The translations under genes and the position numbers were made by a program. A stretch of DNA of 64,000 nucleotides, from contig NZ_QBUH01000011.1 of assembly GCF_003058195.1 (NCBI RefSeq), positions 1-64,000 of the forward strand. The letters are read 5' to 3'. Under the pieces are notes generated by a model. It did no database searches. It saw only the letters and a program-made list of their open reading frames with translations, and had not been told where the DNA came from. Source of the stretch: Elizabethkingia sp. YR214 (GTDB lineage Bacteria > Bacteroidota > Bacteroidia > Flavobacteriales > Weeksellaceae). Positions 35,690 to 43,393 of the stretch are shown in pieces (position 1 is the first letter of the stretch; each line of letters begins with the position of its first letter).

Positions 35690-36401
35690 AATTCTTAAAT
35701 GCATTATTATTGATGATGAAGAAGGTGCTCATCTGGTACTTCGTCACTACATTAAAGATTTGAAACAGCTGCAGCTAAAGGAATCTTTTTATAATCCTGT
35801 TGAAGCTATGGATTATATGTACAGTAATCCTGTCGATCTCGTTTTTTTAGATATTAACATGCCAGGAATGAGTGGTTTACAGATGCTGAAAGCACTTCGG
35901 AATCCACCTTTTGTTATTCTAACCACTGCTTATAAAGAGTATGCCTTGGAAAGTTATGAATACAGGGTTGTAGATTATCTGGTAAAACCAATTGATCTTG
36001 CCAGATTTATGGCAGCGATAGAAAATGTTTTTTTCAGGCTTCCACAACCTGTTGAATCATCAAAGGCCCCGGAAAGCGAATTGATTTTGCAAGAGCCTTT
36101 TATCATCCTAAAAGTTGACGGTAATGTAATTAAAGTCAGTTATGATGAAATTGCACATATCCAAAGTTGGGGCAATTATGTGAAAGTTTTTACTACGAAT
36201 GGCCACTACCTAAGCCTTACAACAACCACAGAAACAGAGCAGAAGCTGGATAAAAAACTGTTTATGAGAATTCATAAATCATATATTATAGCGCTGAAAC
36301 GCATCAGTAAAATTTCAGGTGGTCAGGTAGAACTAGATACAGGAATTGTTTTGCCTATAGGTAATACTTATCGACGGGAGCTTCTTGAATATTTTCAGTA
36401 A
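35682..36401 (+). CDS. LytTR-type response regulator
   Basis: A 239-residue response regulator. The receiver domain (about residues 1-120) shows acidic residues in IIIDDEEGAH near 8-14, the phospho-acceptor Asp in LVFLDINMPGMSG near 57, and the conserved Lys in YLVKPID near 103. The C-terminal LytTR DNA-binding domain (about 140-239) has HIQSWGNYVKVFTTNGHYL and FMRIHKSYIIALKRI then LPIGNTYRRELL, the family signature. It is the partner of the LytS kinase with which it overlaps. Its likely target is the TonB receptor promoter region at 34491-34645. Confidence 0.92.
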   Translation: MSKILKCIIIDDEEGAHLVLRHYIKDLKQLQLKESFYNPVEAMDYMYSNPVDLVFLDINMPGMSGLQMLKALRNPPFVILTTAYKEYALESYEYRVVDYLVKPIDLARFMAAIENVFFRLPQPVESSKAPESELILQEPFIILKVDGNVIKVSYDEIAHIQSWGNYVKVFTTNGHYLSLTTTTETEQKLDKKLFMRIHKSYIIALKRISKISGGQVELDTGIVLPIGNTYRRELLEYFQ

Positions 36402-36907
36402 GAACTCCTTTAATCAACAACTAGTGTTTAGATAATCTGAACTCTTTCCCTATCTCTGTTTTCTTTGCATCATTTTTTATGTTGTGAAATATCCTGTACA
36501 TGTGTAATAAAATGTTTAATACTCCTGCCGAAGGTGGGGTTAAAAAACAAACTTATTCTAAGAGATTAATTCTTACAAAAAATAACTTTTTGATTTGCTT
36601 TTTTTGCCATTCATATTAATTGCTGTATCAAGAAATGGTGGATATTATTTACTATATATTGAGAATAATCAATTAGTAAAATCTTATTTTAATACATATA
36701 TCGTTGTAATGTATTTATTTTTAATACAATAAGATAATATTTGTAAATTTGCAGTCGTTTTTTTAATTATTAAAACTGCTGATTTTTAAATAGTTATATA
36801 TTATTTATTGTTTGAAAATTGCTTTTATTAAATTAAGATGTATAATGTAATAGGCTATTTTGTTTATTATCATTAAAGAAAATAAAGAAAGATTAAAATG
36901 TATATAA
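36402..36907 (+). other. Long leader region of the second peptide cassette
   Basis: No gene. An AATATTTG -7-like box lies at 36736-36743 and TGTATT...AATACA inverted arms near 36710-36725. The TGTAGGG direct repeat of the 47-59 kb promoters is absent, so this cassette is probably controlled differently. Confidence 0.4.
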
Positions 36908-37081
36908 ATGAATGATTTGAAAAAACAGGAGTATATAACTCCAAGAGTAAGCTTGCTTCTTATGGAAATGGAGCAGGGGATAGCTGCAGGATCTGCCAGA
37001 GTATTACCCTCAAATTCTGGTGGACAGGTTCAGGAAGAATGGACAACAGATCCGGATGATAACCGAACAATTGAATGGTAA
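36908..37081 (+). CDS. Short cassette peptide (57 residues)
   Basis: The 57-residue peptide reads MNDLKKQEYITPRVSLLLME then MEQGIAAGSARVLPSN, then a tail ending DPDDNRTIEW. It has the shared Y-x2-P-x-V...EMEQGIAAGSA half of the cassette peptides at 23130, 48377, 56737 and 59408. It has no cysteines and no classical signal peptide. Its stop lies 44 bases before the lipoprotein ATG at 37126, so they are almost certainly one transcript. The last residues are repeated nearly exactly (DPNDNRTIEW) in the decayed duplicate at 43318. Confidence 0.75.
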   Translation: MNDLKKQEYITPRVSLLLMEMEQGIAAGSARVLPSNSGGQVQEEWTTDPDDNRTIEW

Positions 37082-37125
37082 GTAAACTTTTTGACTATGA
37101 TGTAAATCTATTAATTCACAAACAA

Positions 37126-38706
37126 ATGAGAAATTTCAAACGAACTACTACAATTGTAGGGCTATCATATTTATTTTTGGTAACTTCATGCAGAAGTACT
37201 GATAATATATTGGATAATCCCAGAGATAATTTAATTACCAATGGTTCTGCTGCTTTAAAATTCAATCTTTCCGAAGATGATTATACAACCGAGACTATTG
37301 ACCCAACGGCTTCTCTTCAACATAAGGTGTCTCTTTCAACAATAAAGGTACAGGAGATAAAATTCATGAGTGATGATCAACCTTTTATTGCTACGCTTAC
37401 TCCTGTTTCCTCTATATCTAAACAAGCTGGTATAAAAAACACTTTGGCTGATGTTGTAAATAATCCATTAAAAGGCCCTAATGTAAAATATAGAGTTATT
37501 GCCTACAGAAGAACTGATGGAACCAAAGCTGCTACCAAAGTATATACAATAGATGCTGCCGGGAACTCTACTCCCGACGATGGCATTGCAATGACACTGG
37601 ATGGTGATACAGAAACAGTTAACAAATATGATTTTGTAGTATTGTCCTATAATTCTTCAACGGCTCCGGCAGATATTTCAGGCAATCTTTCATCTGCTGT
37701 TTTAACTCCTGTTTCCGGAAATAATGATTTGATGTATTTCAGAGCTAATAATATAAGAGTTACAAAAGGAGATAATCTTCTAAGTGTTGTTTTAAAGCAT
37801 AAATTCAGTCAGATTACAACCATTGTTGATGCCTCGGATGTTGCGTCTGGAAATGGAATTAAAGTAATTGATACTCCGATTGTGACTAATCAGCGTGCCA
37901 CAGGAAATAGTATAAAGCTATCCGATGGGGTTGTTACCTACGGAGCAACGGGGAGTTCTAAAGCAGTGGATTTTAGTGGGAACCCTACTACAAATCCTAT
38001 ATGGACGAGTAAACCTCTGTTGATTGCTAATCCAGGGATTGCAGCAAGCGATATGGCTACTTTAACGTTTAACTCTATGACAGTTGGTACAAAGGTGAAA
38101 ACAAATATATCGGTTCCTAATCTTGTCATTAGCCCGGAAGTTAGGTATAATCTTAATTTAAAATTTGCTTGTACAGCTATTTCTACGCCGTCATATGATT
38201 TCAATATGTATGAACCTGCTACATCTACTAAAGATAGAATTTCGCAGGGTTTTGCCTTTCCGGCAGCAAATGCAGGTTTTACTTTTGAGGTTTACGAATT
38301 GGATAATTCCTTTAATCTTAAAATTAATGGTGTAGATTTGGCGAATCAGGAGATTCAGTTTGAATCGGGAATTAGTGGCTTACCTCAGAATATTCGTTTT
38401 AAATCGGATAAAACTTTATGGGGGGCATCCGGAAATTCACAGATATATAATATAAATGGATCTACAACAAATCCTAAGACAGCAGTTGTCAGAATAAAAA
38501 TAGGACCAGATGGATCTGTATCGATGATGGGAAGAAGAAACTTGTCCAGCCCATTGGAGCTTTTAGAGCTATTTGGTGGCGCTCAGTTCAACAGGATTAC
38601 CTGGAAATCTGATACAACTAATGATGTTGTTGCAACAATGAAGGTTACCAGATTAACACAGTTAGTTGGTTATGGAGAAGGACGGAAGGTTGTTCCGTGT
38701 CCATAG
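37126..38706 (+). CDS. Fimbrillin-like lipoprotein (second cassette)
   Basis: A 526-residue lipoprotein; the start at 37126 (MRNFKRTTT) gives a normal signal peptide with lipobox FLVTSC, followed by C-R-S-T-D as in the lipoproteins at 48633 and 59631. The fimbrillin-like N-terminal region has VKYRVIAYRRTDGTKAA, KYDFVVLSYNSSTAPA, NDLMYFRANNIRV and LKHKFSQITTIVDAS. The C-terminal part (about residues 380-526) has no FISUMP domain; it contains FNMYEPATSTKDRISQGFAFP and ends GEGRKVVPCP. It should be exported to the outer membrane as a surface or pilus-like component. A decayed duplicate lies at 43394-44962. Confidence 0.78.
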   Translation: MRNFKRTTTIVGLSYLFLVTSCRSTDNILDNPRDNLITNGSAALKFNLSEDDYTTETIDPTASLQHKVSLSTIKVQEIKFMSDDQPFIATLTPVSSISKQAGIKNTLADVVNNPLKGPNVKYRVIAYRRTDGTKAATKVYTIDAAGNSTPDDGIAMTLDGDTETVNKYDFVVLSYNSSTAPADISGNLSSAVLTPVSGNNDLMYFRANNIRVTKGDNLLSVVLKHKFSQITTIVDASDVASGNGIKVIDTPIVTNQRATGNSIKLSDGVVTYGATGSSKAVDFSGNPTTNPIWTSKPLLIANPGIAASDMATLTFNSMTVGTKVKTNISVPNLVISPEVRYNLNLKFACTAISTPSYDFNMYEPATSTKDRISQGFAFPAANAGFTFEVYELDNSFNLKINGVDLANQEIQFESGISGLPQNIRFKSDKTLWGASGNSQIYNINGSTTNPKTAVVRIKIGPDGSVSMMGRRNLSSPLELLELFGGAQFNRITWKSDTTNDVVATMKVTRLTQLVGYGEGRKVVPCP

Positions 38707-38735
38707 TTGTTTATAAATAGTTAATGATAGATAAA

Positions 38736-38778
38736 AATCGAATATCAGATATAATTACTACCTGATATTCGATTTTTT
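38736..38778. terminator. Bidirectional terminator
   Basis: Thirteen-base stem AATCGAATATCAG / CTGATATTCGATT with TTTT after it, between the convergent lipoprotein and HAD genes. Confidence 0.85.
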
Positions 38779-38799
38779 GATTTTGTACAGTTATGAATC

Positions 38800-39441
38800 T
38801 TAGATTAAATCACTTAGATTATCGGAGATTTTAACATATGGATAGACAAGAAGTTCTTCTCTTGTAGTGATGCCGTTTAGAGCTCCGTAAAAATCGACCC
38901 CAATTGCCTGTGCCGTTTTTGCATCGATGATGCTGTCACCTATATATAAACACTTTTCCAAATCTGATTGTAGGCTATTGATTGCTAAAACCAATCCGGC
39001 AGGATCCGGTTTATGTGCAGTCACATCTTCAGCTCCTATAATAATGTCAAAGAATCCCTTTGAGAACTCTTTATCTACAAATTCCATGATACGATAACGA
39101 TACTTCGTAGATACAATGCCTATTTTAGCGCCACGCTCCTTTAATGTATTCAAAACAGATAAAGTTTCTGGAAAAAGTACAGTATTGGCTGTCATCCAGT
39201 CATCGGCCTTTTTTACATATTCTTTTGTGTATGAAGTAAGTGTTTCTTTATCTGTAATGCTTGTCAGTATACTAAAAGATTCTTCTAATGTTTTTCCGAT
39301 CGTGAGTTTTATTTGATGATCACTTACATCATGATATCCATGGTTTTCCAAAACATAACGAAAACACATAATAATCCCTTTGGAAGAATCAGCCAGGGTA
39401 TAATCGAAATCAAAAATATAAGCGTTGTATTTGTTCATCAC
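38800..39441 (-). CDS. HAD-superfamily phosphatase (PGP/PpaX-like)
   Basis: A 213-residue soluble HAD hydrolase. Motif I is FDFDYTLADSS (nucleophile Asp, about residue 10, with the acid Asp two residues on), motif II is IGIVSTKYR near 110, motif III uses the Lys in TAHKPDPAGL near 145, and motif IV is CLYIGDSIIDAKTA near 165-178. A helical cap domain between about 20 and 85 fits the phosphoglycolate phosphatase/pyrophosphatase subgroup. The substrate cannot be fixed. It is transcribed alone, leftward. Confidence 0.88.
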   Translation of the reverse strand: MMNKYNAYIFDFDYTLADSSKGIIMCFRYVLENHGYHDVSDHQIKLTIGKTLEESFSILTSITDKETLTSYTKEYVKKADDWMTANTVLFPETLSVLNTLKERGAKIGIVSTKYRYRIMEFVDKEFSKGFFDIIIGAEDVTAHKPDPAGLVLAINSLQSDLEKCLYIGDSIIDAKTAQAIGVDFYGALNGITTREELLVYPYVKISDNLSDLI

Positions 39442-39547
39442 GGAGAATCTTTTTAATTATATGATTTAGCGAATAAAGTTGTAATAGCTATCACAAAGAT
39501 AATGACTTGATATAAGAAAATAGCTGACAAATGCTTAATATGAAGCG

Positions 39548-39569
39548 ACAACAACAACAACAACAACAA
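39548..39569 (+). repeat. Trinucleotide repeat (ACA)7
   Basis: Seven ACA units plus one A lie in the 240-base divergent region between the HAD gene (start 39441) and the AraC gene (start 39682). Confidence 0.9.
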
Positions 39570-39681
39570 TTCTTAGATTCAGTACGAAATATGTGTTTTA
39601 AATTGCCATTTTTTGTAATTTAGTTTTTAGTGAATTAAGACTAAATAATATCAGAAGTTCCCATTTTAATAAGGTTAATAA

Positions 39682-40470
39682 ATGATTGAAATAATAAGAT
39701 ATTTTCATCAGGCAGGACATCCTGAGCCAAGACGGGTCGTGAAGTATACCTTGTTTTGGTGTAAAGAGGGAAGTGCAGAAATCCTGATTGATGAAAATAT
39801 TTTTATACTGAAAGCTTCACAATTGGTTACCATAACTTCCGGACAGTTTCATCAGTTAATCTCTGTAGAAGGAGAACTTATGGCTCTTGAATTTACTTTG
39901 GATTTTTTCTCTAAAAGCGACAGCGATATTGAGCTGATTTTCCATAATGGACTTTTCTGTCATTTTGGAATGAATGAAGTCATCAGTATTCATCATCCTG
40001 TATTTTTCACTGAAACACTTAGCCTGATTGAAAAAGAATTAGATGAAAAACCTTATCAGTACCTTATTTCTACTCATTCTATGGTCGAACTTTTATTGGT
40101 GGAAATTAACCGGAGCAAAATTGCTAATGGAGGTGAAATATGGAAACCCGATGCTTTGTTTTTGAATTTCCTGGAAAGTGTCCGAAATCATTTTTCTGAA
40201 AACTATCCTGTCTCCCGATTTGCAGATCTTCTGGGTACTACAGAAGCTAAATTGAATGAAGTTTCAAAGCTTCATACCAATAAAACAGCTCAAAATGTAA
40301 TTTACAGTCTCATTATTTCTGAAGCAAAAAGATTGTTACTGTATGAAAAATTGAGCGTAAAGGAAATTGCTTATCAGCTTGGTTTTAATGATCCTTTTTA
40401 TTTCTCTAATTTCTTCAAGAAGCATACTTCCCTTTCTCCAAAAGACTATCAAAAGGCAATCCGGAATTAA
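39682..40470 (+). CDS. AraC-family transcriptional regulator
   Basis: A 262-residue regulator. The N-terminal cupin half reads KYTLFWCKEGSAEILIDENIF and SQLVTITSGQFHQL (about residues 20-65). The C-terminal AraC domain (about 160-262) has VSRFADLLGTTEAKLNEVSKLHTNKTAQNVIYSLIISEAKRLL (in part) and KEIAYQLGFNDPFYFSNFFKKHTSLSPKDYQK. It lies upstream of DoxX and cupin genes in the same orientation, with 192 bases between, and may regulate them. A seven-unit ACA repeat lies in its upstream region. Confidence 0.88.
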   Translation: MIEIIRYFHQAGHPEPRRVVKYTLFWCKEGSAEILIDENIFILKASQLVTITSGQFHQLISVEGELMALEFTLDFFSKSDSDIELIFHNGLFCHFGMNEVISIHHPVFFTETLSLIEKELDEKPYQYLISTHSMVELLLVEINRSKIANGGEIWKPDALFLNFLESVRNHFSENYPVSRFADLLGTTEAKLNEVSKLHTNKTAQNVIYSLIISEAKRLLLYEKLSVKEIAYQLGFNDPFYFSNFFKKHTSLSPKDYQKAIRN

Positions 40471-40662
40471 CCTATGGAATAGATGTAACTAAACCTTATA
40501 TCTACTTCTTTCCGGTGTTTATACAGATCCGGTGGATATATTCTTATTACAAAAATTCGCATCATCTTCAAATATTATATGCTTTTCTAAGAATTGTCTA
40601 TTCTTTAGGAATACACTTTCCCAGAACTTTGTACCTGTCATTAAGAACTAAAAATTACTCTT

Positions 40663-41082
40663 ATGAAAGTGAGACAAGATATCGCTGTTTTTCTACTGAG
40701 AATAGCACTGGCAGTGGGATTTTTATCCGCTGTATCAAGCAGATTAAACCTTTGGGGAGCACAGTCTTCGGGATGGAACAAATTTGTCCAGTATACGGCT
40801 GAAGTAAATTCGTTTTTACCTCATTCGTGGATTCCATGTCTTTCAGTACTATGTACCCTTGCAGAATCTTCCATTGGGATCTTACTTCTCATAGGTTATC
40901 GGGTACATAAAACTGCTTTATGTGCTGCAGTTCTCACTATTCTATTTGGCATTGCAATGAGTATTTCCTTTGGTTGTAAAGAGCCATTGGACTATTCTGT
41001 TTTTGTATTCAGTGCCGGGGCATTCTTGCTGAGTACTTTTTCTCATTATTTATGGTCCTTGGATCAGCTTTTACATCAATAA
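40663..41082 (+). CDS. DoxX-family membrane protein
   Basis: A 139-residue membrane protein with four segments. It starts KVRQDIAVFLLRIALAVGFLSAVSSRLNLWG (family motif A-x-G-F-L-x-A-x-x-x-R), has SVLCTLAESSIGILLLIGY in segment 2, and further segments at about 85-105 and 110-130. DoxX/MauE-like proteins are often linked with quinone or thiol-stress systems. The cupin gene begins 20 bases downstream, so the two are one unit, probably under the AraC regulator just upstream. Confidence 0.8.
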   Translation: MKVRQDIAVFLLRIALAVGFLSAVSSRLNLWGAQSSGWNKFVQYTAEVNSFLPHSWIPCLSVLCTLAESSIGILLLIGYRVHKTALCAAVLTILFGIAMSISFGCKEPLDYSVFVFSAGAFLLSTFSHYLWSLDQLLHQ

Positions 41083-41101
41083 CAATTTAACATTCAATAT
41101 C

Positions 41102-41455
41102 ATGAACACAAACATCTATGACTACATTGTAAAGACAGAAAAAAAAGACTGGCACCCTTTAATTGAAAAAGGAATTCATTATGAAGGTATTTTTGTGAAA
41201 TCCTTAAAATTTGATCCTGAGAAAAACCGCTCTACAACAATCCTTTTAAAATTTGAGCCGGGAGCAAGTTATCCCTATCACAATCATCCTGCAGGTGAAG
41301 AACTCTTTATAATGGAGGGAAAAGCTACTATTGCAGGAGCAGAGTTGGAAAAAGGTGATTATTTGTATACGCCGTCTAATTTCAAGCATTCTGTAAAATC
41401 AGAGAATGGATGTATGATTATGTTTATAGTTCCGGAAGAAGTGGAGATTCTTTAA
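41102..41455 (+). CDS. Small cupin-domain protein
   Basis: A 117-residue single-cupin protein. The metal-site motif is GASYPYHNHPAGEELFIMEGKATIAG at about residues 57-82, with the G-x5-H-x-H-x(3-4)-E-x6-G spacing of cupins (His62, His64 and Glu near 69), and a later GDYLYTPSNFKHSVKSENG motif with a further His near 99. It could be a ChrR-like anti-sigma sensor fragment or a dioxygenase-like protein; size favours a simple sensor or isomerase. It is co-transcribed with DoxX. A decayed partial copy is at 43144. Confidence 0.85.
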   Translation: MNTNIYDYIVKTEKKDWHPLIEKGIHYEGIFVKSLKFDPEKNRSTTILLKFEPGASYPYHNHPAGEELFIMEGKATIAGAELEKGDYLYTPSNFKHSVKSENGCMIMFIVPEEVEIL

Positions 41456-41476
41456 TCCGATTATCTATTTATGATA

Positions 41477-41515
41477 AAAGCCCGTGATAATAATTTGATC
41501 ACGGGCTTTATTGTT
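41477..41515 (+). terminator. Terminator after the cupin gene
   Basis: Stem AAAGCCCGTGAT / ATCACGGGCTTT with a nine-base loop and an A/T tail; bidirectional between convergent genes. Confidence 0.85.
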
Positions 41516-41527
41516 GCCGATTTATTC

Positions 41528-42847
41528 TTAGAATAATCTGTTGTGCAGTGATCTTAGTGCTTCAATTTTATAACTTGTCGGAACTAATAATGAAATATTA
41601 TTTTCACTCCCACCATAAGAAATCATTCGTACCGGAATATGCTTTACAGCTTCAGAAACTATAGTTGCCAGTCCATGATTGTTTTTTTTGAAATCACCAA
41701 CAATACAAATGATAGATTGATCATAATCAGTGTCTACAGTTCCGAAAGTTTCTAATTTTTTTATTATATCTGAAAGAAACTCAGTCTGGTCGATCGTCAG
41801 AGAAACTGCTACCTCAGAGGTAGTAATCATATCAATTGGAGTTTTATGGGTTTCAAAAACTTCAAAAATTTTCCTCAAAAATCCATAAGCCATTAACATT
41901 CTGGAAGACTGAATACGAATTGCAGTAATATTATCTTTGGCAGCAATAGCTACAATTTGATTTAGATTTTTTGTCTCTCCCGAAATCAATGTTCCCGATG
42001 CACTGAGATTCATGGTGTCCAATAACCGAACGGGTACATTATATTTTCTTGCCGGAAAGACACTTTGAGGGTGCAGAATCTTTGCTCCGAAATAAGACAG
42101 TTCGGCAGCTTCATCAAAATTTAGATGGGCAATAGGTTTAGTGTTTGGTACATAGCGGGGATCATTATTATGAAACCCGTCAATATCTGTCCAAATCTGA
42201 ATTTCTTCCACCTGTAACGCAGCTCCTAATAAGGATGCTGTATAGTCTGAGCCTCCTCTTCTCAAATTATCAATTTCACCTTGTGCATTTCGGCAAATAT
42301 ATCCTTGGGTTATAAATAATTTTTCATCAGGGAATTTTGCCATTTCAGTAGTGGCATGTTCTCTTATGTATTCTATATCAGGTTCACTTTCTTTATCAAT
42401 AAGCATAAAGTCTAATGCTGATAATAATACTGAAGAAATACCTTTTTCTTTTAGATGCAGATGAAATATAGTTGTGGAAATAATCTCACCCTGAGCTAAG
42501 ATAATACGCTCTTCTTTAGTAGTGAAATTTGCACTGTCAAACCTATACAATAACTGAAACACATTATCGATAAAAGCCAATGCTTCTAAAACTCCTGACT
42601 CTGTTTTGAATAGTTCTTTTACAAATTTTTTATATTTATCGTAAAGTATATCAATATGTTTTTGAGCAACTTTGTCTTCTTTTTTGGCATATAGCTCGGA
42701 TAATGTAACGAGATCGTTTGTGGTTCCGGAAACGGCAGACAATACAACCAGATGTTTATCTGCAGCCTGAGATCTGATAATAGGTAATAGTTGTTCAATT
42801 CTTTCCGGGCTTCCTACTGATGTTCCTCCAAATTTTAATACTTTCAT
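41528..42847 (-). CDS. lysC: Aspartate kinase
   Basis: A 439-residue monofunctional aspartate kinase, first step of lysine, threonine and methionine synthesis. The start at 42847 gives the canonical opening MKVLKFGGTSVGSPERI. Kinase motifs include GRGGSDYTA-like LRRGGSDYTASLLGAAL near residue 205-220 and IWTDIDGFHNNDPRYVPNTKPI near 230-250. Two C-terminal ACT domains (about 300-439) provide allosteric control. The upstream region holds a short Lys-rich leader frame (42945-43001) and a perfect terminator (42879-42909) before the start, indicating transcription attenuation in response to lysine supply. Confidence 0.9.
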   Translation of the reverse strand: MKVLKFGGTSVGSPERIEQLLPIIRSQAADKHLVVLSAVSGTTNDLVTLSELYAKKEDKVAQKHIDILYDKYKKFVKELFKTESGVLEALAFIDNVFQLLYRFDSANFTTKEERIILAQGEIISTTIFHLHLKEKGISSVLLSALDFMLIDKESEPDIEYIREHATTEMAKFPDEKLFITQGYICRNAQGEIDNLRRGGSDYTASLLGAALQVEEIQIWTDIDGFHNNDPRYVPNTKPIAHLNFDEAAELSYFGAKILHPQSVFPARKYNVPVRLLDTMNLSASGTLISGETKNLNQIVAIAAKDNITAIRIQSSRMLMAYGFLRKIFEVFETHKTPIDMITTSEVAVSLTIDQTEFLSDIIKKLETFGTVDTDYDQSIICIVGDFKKNNHGLATIVSEAVKHIPVRMISYGGSENNISLLVPTSYKIEALRSLHNRLF

Positions 42848-42878
42848 AAATATATTTAAATTGTTAATGATTATAAGC

Positions 42879-42909
42879 AAAAAAAAGAGCTTGTCGTGAT
42901 GACAAGCTC
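42879..42909 (-). promoter_or_regulatory. Attenuator terminator in the lysC leader
   Basis: Read leftward: perfect nine-base stem GAGCTTGTC / GACAAGCTC, five-base loop, then eight T. It lies 31 bases before the lysC start and downstream of the lysC promoter, so it must be read through for expression. The leader segment TCGTGA (minus strand, 42945-42950) can pair with TCACGA in the loop and 3' arm, a possible antiterminator. Confidence 0.75.
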
Positions 42910-42944
42910 CTTATATATTTCAATTCTAACCAAAGGAAAATGAC

Positions 42945-43001
42945 TCACGAAGTTCTACGCAAGTTCTGTTTCTTTCCCTTTTTTAAGTTAGACAATATCA
43001 T
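42945..43001 (-). CDS. Lysine-rich leader peptide of lysC (18 residues)
   Basis: The peptide is MILSNLKKGKKQNLRRTS. Four of five consecutive codons are lysine (AAA AAG GGA AAG AAA). It lies between a TATATTTG promoter and the attenuator hairpin of lysC. Stalling at the Lys codons would cover ACTTGCG, which otherwise pairs (with wobbles) with CGTGAGT just downstream. This is the usual logic of ribosome-mediated attenuation. It is too short for homology evidence; the call rests on position and composition. Confidence 0.6.
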   Translation of the reverse strand: MILSNLKKGKKQNLRRTS

Positions 43002-43020
43002 TTCTTATTTTTTGTATTGG

Positions 43021-43028
43021 CAAATATA
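43021..43028 (-). promoter_or_regulatory. lysC -7 box TATATTTG
   Basis: A perfect TAnnTTTG on the leftward strand, 20 bases before the leader-peptide ATG. Confidence 0.65.
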
Positions 43029-43143
43029 GCTTTTTTTTTGATTCGCGCATTATGTGTCTCATAGAAATTAACCAACTGATTTTACAATTGCCATAGGTGA
43101 TAGATATAAGTTTACTACACAAATTCTGTTATCTGTAAATAGA

Positions 43144-43298
43144 TGAAAAATCGCTCTACAACAATCCTTTTAAAGTTTGAGCAGGAAACAAGTTATCCAC
43201 ATCGCAATCATCCTACAGTCGATGAACTTTTTATAATGGAAGGTAAAGCTACTATTACAGGCGTAGAGTTAGAAAAAGGTGATTATTTATATACGACT
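43144..43298 (+). pseudogene. Partial duplicate of the cupin gene
   Basis: About 155 bases nearly repeat 41221-41375, keeping the NH-x-H and EELFIMEG-like part (YPHRNHPTVDELFIMEGKATITG) and ending in GDYLYTT then a stop. Both ends of the gene are missing. It is fused directly to a cassette-peptide tail at 43318. Confidence 0.85.
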
Positions 43299-43317
43299 GG
43301 ATAAACTGTAATAAAAA

Positions 43318-43350
43318 GACCCGAATGATAATCGTACTATTGAATGGTAA
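43318..43350 (+). pseudogene. Tail of a duplicated cassette peptide
   Basis: Encodes DPNDNRTIEW and a stop, against DPDDNRTIEW in the intact peptide at 36908-37081. Only the last ten codons remain. Confidence 0.8.
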
Positions 43351-43393
43351 TTAAATTTCAATATATGATGTAATTCTATTAATTCACAAACAA

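Noticed and set aside
39548-39569. CRISPR-like repeat
   Set aside because: It is a simple ACA trinucleotide run; no spaced repeats or cas genes occur in the window.
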